A stretch of 5,878 bases of DNA, from assembly GCA_027064845.1 (NCBI GenBank), contig JAMOPC010000484.1, forward strand, positions 1 through 5,878. Reading direction: 5' to 3'. The stretch is from Desulfurococcales archaeon (GTDB lineage Archaea > Thermoproteota > Thermoprotei_A > Sulfolobales > Desulfurococcaceae). Made by a program: the position numbers and the translations under genes. Under the pieces are notes generated by a model that saw only the letters and a list, made by a program, of their open reading frames with translations, was not told the origin of the DNA and did not search any database. Below, piece after piece: positions 4,851 through 5,878 of this stretch; position 1 is the stretch's first letter; each line of letters opens with the position of its first letter.

Positions 4851-4955
4851 TATCGGTAAAAAATGCCTTGGAGATAACCATATGGGTATATGGTTATCTT
4901 GATGACGATTTTTTACAATTGCCATATGCGAAAAACATCATTGAGATAACCATAT
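4851..4955. repeat. Right iteron block: three composite units, the middle one inverted
   Basis: Unit 4 (4851-4883) is TATCGGTAAAA, 9 bases, GAGATAACCATAT. Unit 5 (4920-4888, minus strand) is AATTGTAAAAA, 9 bases, AAGATAACCATAT. Units 4 and 5 face each other, creating a perfect 12-bp inverted repeat AGATAACCATAT at 4872-4883 with its inverse at 4888-4899, around GGGT. Unit 6 (GAGATAACCATAT at 4943-4955) has the upstream element only loosely, TATGCGAAAAA at 4925 with 7-base spacing. The last copy runs into the promoter region of the next gene, so the iteron-binding protein may also control that gene. Confidence 0.8.
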
Positions 4956-4970
4956 TAATTATTTCGAACT
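4953..4970 (+). promoter_or_regulatory. Probable promoter and operator half-site of the winged-helix gene at 4995
   Basis: TATTAATTATT (4952-4962) is the best TATA-like sequence. It overlaps the last iteron and would start transcription near 4982-4987. It is followed at once by TTTCGAACT (4962-4970), an exact copy of one arm of the operator at 3802-3823, without an inverted partner. The gene may thus be under the same regulator, with weaker binding. Confidence 0.45.
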
Positions 4971-4994
4971 ATAAACTATGTTGGATGATGAACA

Positions 4995-5270
4995 ATGGGG
5001 ATCCTCAGCGAAAAGATCTTCAGAAACCTTAAGACAGTATATCATATATTAAAGGGCGTCAAAGAAGGTAAACTTAAGGCAGAGATCTATGCTGAGGTCC
5101 GCTCATCTTATGTATACAAGATATTCGACTTACTTGAGAAAGGCGGATATATAAAGTGTGTTGAAGAACGAAAAGGCAGGACAAGATATAAGAAATGCTT
5201 CTTAACAGATACTGGCGGCAAGTTATTAGAAATTGTTAAAAAGCTTATAGAGCTAGACCAAGCTCCTTAA
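4995..5270 (+). CDS. Winged-helix DNA-binding protein
   Basis: The protein has 91 residues. A helical N-terminus (ILSEKIFRNLKTVYHILKGVKEG) leads to a helix-turn-helix at about 26-50 (KLKAEIYAEVRSSYVYKIFDLLEKGGYI). A wing of two strands follows (KCVEERKGRTRYKKCFLTDTG, about 54-74), then a C-terminal helix KLLEIVKKLIEL that could dimerise. The L-L-x-x-G-G-Y-I ... Y-x-L/F-T-x-x-G pattern is typical of archaeal PadR/ArsR-like winged helices. The ATG at 4995 is the only reasonable start because an in-frame TGA lies at 4989; GGATGATG just upstream is a weak ribosome binding site. It sits directly beside the iterons and an operator half-site, so it could bind either. The last 26 bases overlap the convergent 56-residue ORF. 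Confidence 0.8.
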   Translation: MGILSEKIFRNLKTVYHILKGVKEGKLKAEIYAEVRSSYVYKIFDLLEKGGYIKCVEERKGRTRYKKCFLTDTGGKLLEIVKKLIELDQAP

Positions 5271-5415
5271 GGATCTCTCCTTCTGCCAGTTCTTCTATAT
5301 GGTATTTTACCTGTGATATAATGTCTAATGCGCATTCAACGTCTTTACACTTTAGTGCTATCTTCTTCTCAATCATTGAAAGCAGAGCTAGTAATTGTGC
5401 CTTAGTACATGGCAT
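5245..5415 (-). CDS. 56-residue small helical protein, convergent with the winged-helix gene
   Basis: The minus-strand ORF runs from ATG at 5415 to TAA at 5245. It encodes a helical, charged protein that starts MPCTKAQLLALLSMIEKK, contains CKDVECALDII and ends EILKELGLAL. Leucine spacing in both halves suggests two amphipathic helices forming a hairpin, possibly a dimer. The ribosome binding site GGGTGA (5427-5422) has 6-base spacing, and a TATA-like box lies upstream at 5475-5483. This supports a real gene despite its size. Its 3' end overlaps the winged-helix gene by 26 bases tail to tail. Cys3, Cys23 and Cys28 (the latter two a CX4C pair) might form disulfides. No family is recognised. Confidence 0.6.
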   Translation of the reverse strand: MPCTKAQLLALLSMIEKKIALKCKDVECALDIISQVKYHIEELAEGEILKELGLAL

Positions 5416-5428
5416 AGGGTGTCACCCT
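5416..5428. promoter_or_regulatory. Palindrome covering the ribosome binding site of the 56-residue ORF
   Basis: AGGGTG (5416-5421) and CACCCT (5423-5428) are perfect inverted arms around one T. On the minus-strand mRNA this reads AGGGTGACACCCT ending just before ATG. The GGGTGA ribosome binding site can therefore pair with the bases next to the start, but the loop would be very tight (1-3 bases). A dimeric protein-binding site is the more natural reading. Confidence 0.4.
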
Positions 5429-5474
5429 GCCTTCCCTATCGATTAAAGGGTATTTTTCCATTTAATTATGCAAA

Positions 5475-5483
5475 TACTTAAAA
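5475..5483 (-). promoter_or_regulatory. Possible leftward TATA box of the 56-residue ORF
   Basis: On the minus strand TTTTAAGTA is preceded by AGAATC. Initiation about 25 bases downstream would be near 5450, leaving a leader of about 35 bases containing the GGGTGA site. The match to consensus is moderate. Confidence 0.35.
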
Positions 5484-5530
5484 GATTCTCTATACTCTGT
5501 GGATTGAGGTTTTGAGACAAAGTTATACGC

Positions 5531-5552
5531 TTAGTCATATGTTAGTCATATG
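5531..5552 (+). repeat. Perfect 11-bp tandem repeat upstream of the rightward promoter
   Basis: TTAGTCATATG occurs twice in direct contact (5531-5541 and 5542-5552). It ends 15 bases before the TATA box of the ORF at 5613. An 11-bp period places two sites on the same face of the helix, each holding the palindrome CATATG. The position fits an activator or repressor site controlling the putative integrase. Confidence 0.6.
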
Positions 5553-5567
5553 CCTGGCGAAGTCTAC

Positions 5568-5575
5568 TTTATATA
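5568..5575 (+). promoter_or_regulatory. TATA box of the ORF at 5613
   Basis: TTTATATA is preceded by AGTCTAC at the BRE position. Initiation about 25 bases downstream would be at about 5596-5600, giving a short leader that contains GAGG (5601-5604), 8 bases before the ATG at 5613. Confidence 0.6.
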
Positions 5576-5612
5576 ACATATTTGTATATATCGAGATATT
5601 GAGGATGAAAAA

Positions 5613-5878
5613 ATGATTGATCCCAATACTCTAAGAGAGAACCCCAAACTCTTCATAGAACTAATGGAGAAGCATAGGATTAGGCCTGTTGATTTGGGTA
5701 TTTCGAGGACTTATAAGTTGAAGATTAAGAAGGGACAAGCAAGGCCTAGTTTAGAGCTATGTGTTCGTTTGCTGAGATTAGTAGAAGAGGAAGCGGCCCG
5801 ATCCCAGCTTGGGGCGGCTGCGAGGCCTCTCGGACCTCACGGCCAGCCCCAACGTGGCCGGCTTAACTTCCGGGTCCG
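5613..5878 (+). CDS. HTH-like N-terminus of a probable SSV-type tyrosine integrase, int(N) (partial, runs off the window)
   Basis: The ORF starts at ATG 5613 after GAGG and stays open to the window end (88 codons). Residues 1-60 look like a small helix-turn-helix: LRENPKLFIELMEKHRI, then R-P-V-D-L-G-I-S-R-T-Y-K-L-K-I-K-K-G-Q-A-R-P-S and ELCVRLLRLVEEE, similar to Cro/C1-type folds. From about residue 61 the frame continues antisense through the 5S rRNA gene and becomes Ala/Gly/Pro/Arg-rich (AARSQLGAAARPLGPHGQPQ), unlike the rest. In SSV1 the integrase N-terminal part likewise reads antisense through its tRNA attachment site into a linker. Integration would split the gene here and leave the catalytic half at the left end of the element, near base 1. 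No catalytic residue is visible, so the integrase call rests on context. It may instead be a free-standing HTH regulator. A 3-codon ORF (5605-5616) overlaps its start. Confidence 0.55.
   Translation, partial: MIDPNTLRENPKLFIELMEKHRIRPVDLGISRTYKLKIKKGQARPSLELCVRLLRLVEEEAARSQLGAAARPLGPHGQPQRGRLNFRV
5795..5878 (-). rRNA. 5S ribosomal RNA gene, 3' two-thirds (partial, 5' end outside the window)
   Basis: The reverse complement of this end carries ACCCGGAAGTTAAGCC (5875-5860), the universally conserved part of 5S rRNA. GGCCACGTTGGGG follows, then the helix IV/V region with GTGAGG and CCTCGC arms, then GCCCCAAGCTGGGATCGGGC at the 3' end. GGGGC (5850-5846) pairs with GCCCC (5815-5811), as expected for the outer stem of that arm. 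The 3' end should lie near 5795, where GGGCC would pair with a 5' GGCCC outside the window. About 84 of an expected 120-130 bases are present. The high GC content, in contrast to the AT-rich DNA to the left, fits a hyperthermophile rRNA and marks the chromosome-element boundary. The gene should be intact in the host if integration used its 3' end. Confidence 0.87.

Noticed and set aside
4686..4955. CRISPR array
   Set aside because: The identical core is only 13 bases, units adjoin or overlap, one copy is inverted and the gaps are not spacer-like. This is an iteron pattern.
4985..4991. C-box-like ATGATGA of a C/D box guide RNA
   Set aside because: No CTGA D or D' box follows at a suitable distance, and the site doubles as the weak ribosome binding site before 4995.
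4978..5054. Alternative short ORF starting at ATG 4978
   Set aside because: It ends after about 25 codons in another frame of the winged-helix gene and has no ribosome binding site.
5795..5878. tRNA gene at the right border, the usual archaeal integration target
   Set aside because: No T-loop GGTTCGAATCC-type sequence or cloverleaf arms are seen; the sequence matches the conserved 5S rRNA region instead.

Overview
The window looks like most of a small integrated genetic element of a hyperthermophilic crenarchaeon, probably from the Desulfurococcales. It runs up to, and into the 3' end of, a 5S ribosomal RNA gene of the host. Evidence for archaea: ribosome binding sites of the GGTGA(T) type, TATA boxes with purine-rich BRE positions, a probably leaderless gene at 3858, abundant winged-helix regulators, a DUF5658-type membrane protein, and the 5S sequence itself (reverse complement of 5795-5878, containing ACCCGGAAGTTAAGCC). 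The genus is not resolved. The element is AT-rich up to about 5790, and the sequence then turns abruptly GC-rich in the rRNA gene.

Layout. On the left, a plus-strand gene ends at 137. It could be the C-terminal part of a split tyrosine integrase. It overlaps a three-helix membrane protein (127-405), followed by a second membrane protein with long helical flanks (428-922). From 3741 down to 953 a compact minus-strand operon encodes, in order of transcription: a winged-helix regulator, a small protein with two CX4C motifs, a possible 15-residue micro-ORF, a small DNA methyltransferase (DPPF motif), an all-helical partner protein, a second winged-helix protein, a two-helix membrane protein and a 67-residue protein. 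Neighbouring genes mostly overlap stop-on-start or have a stop inside the next ribosome binding site.

At 3742-3857 two divergent promoters flank a perfect 9-bp inverted repeat, a likely operator. Its half-site TTTCGAACT recurs before the winged-helix gene at 4995. The rightward promoter drives a 262-residue basic protein of unknown function. Its 3' end runs into AATAAGAA repeats and then a 270-bp array of composite iterons: three direct units, a 70-bp core with inverted repeats and AT-rich sequence, and three more units, one inverted. This is the best candidate for a replication origin or partition site, and the 262-residue protein is the first candidate to bind it.

The right end carries a winged-helix gene (4995-5270), a convergent 56-residue ORF (5245-5415), a promoter with a perfect 11-bp tandem repeat, and an HTH-like ORF starting at 5613. 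That ORF stays open while running antisense through the 5S rRNA gene. This is the geometry of SSV-type elements, where integration splits the integrase gene at an attachment site inside an RNA gene. Here the target would be a 5S rRNA gene rather than a tRNA gene, which is the most unusual reading of the window together with the iteron array. Both are inferences from this sequence alone.
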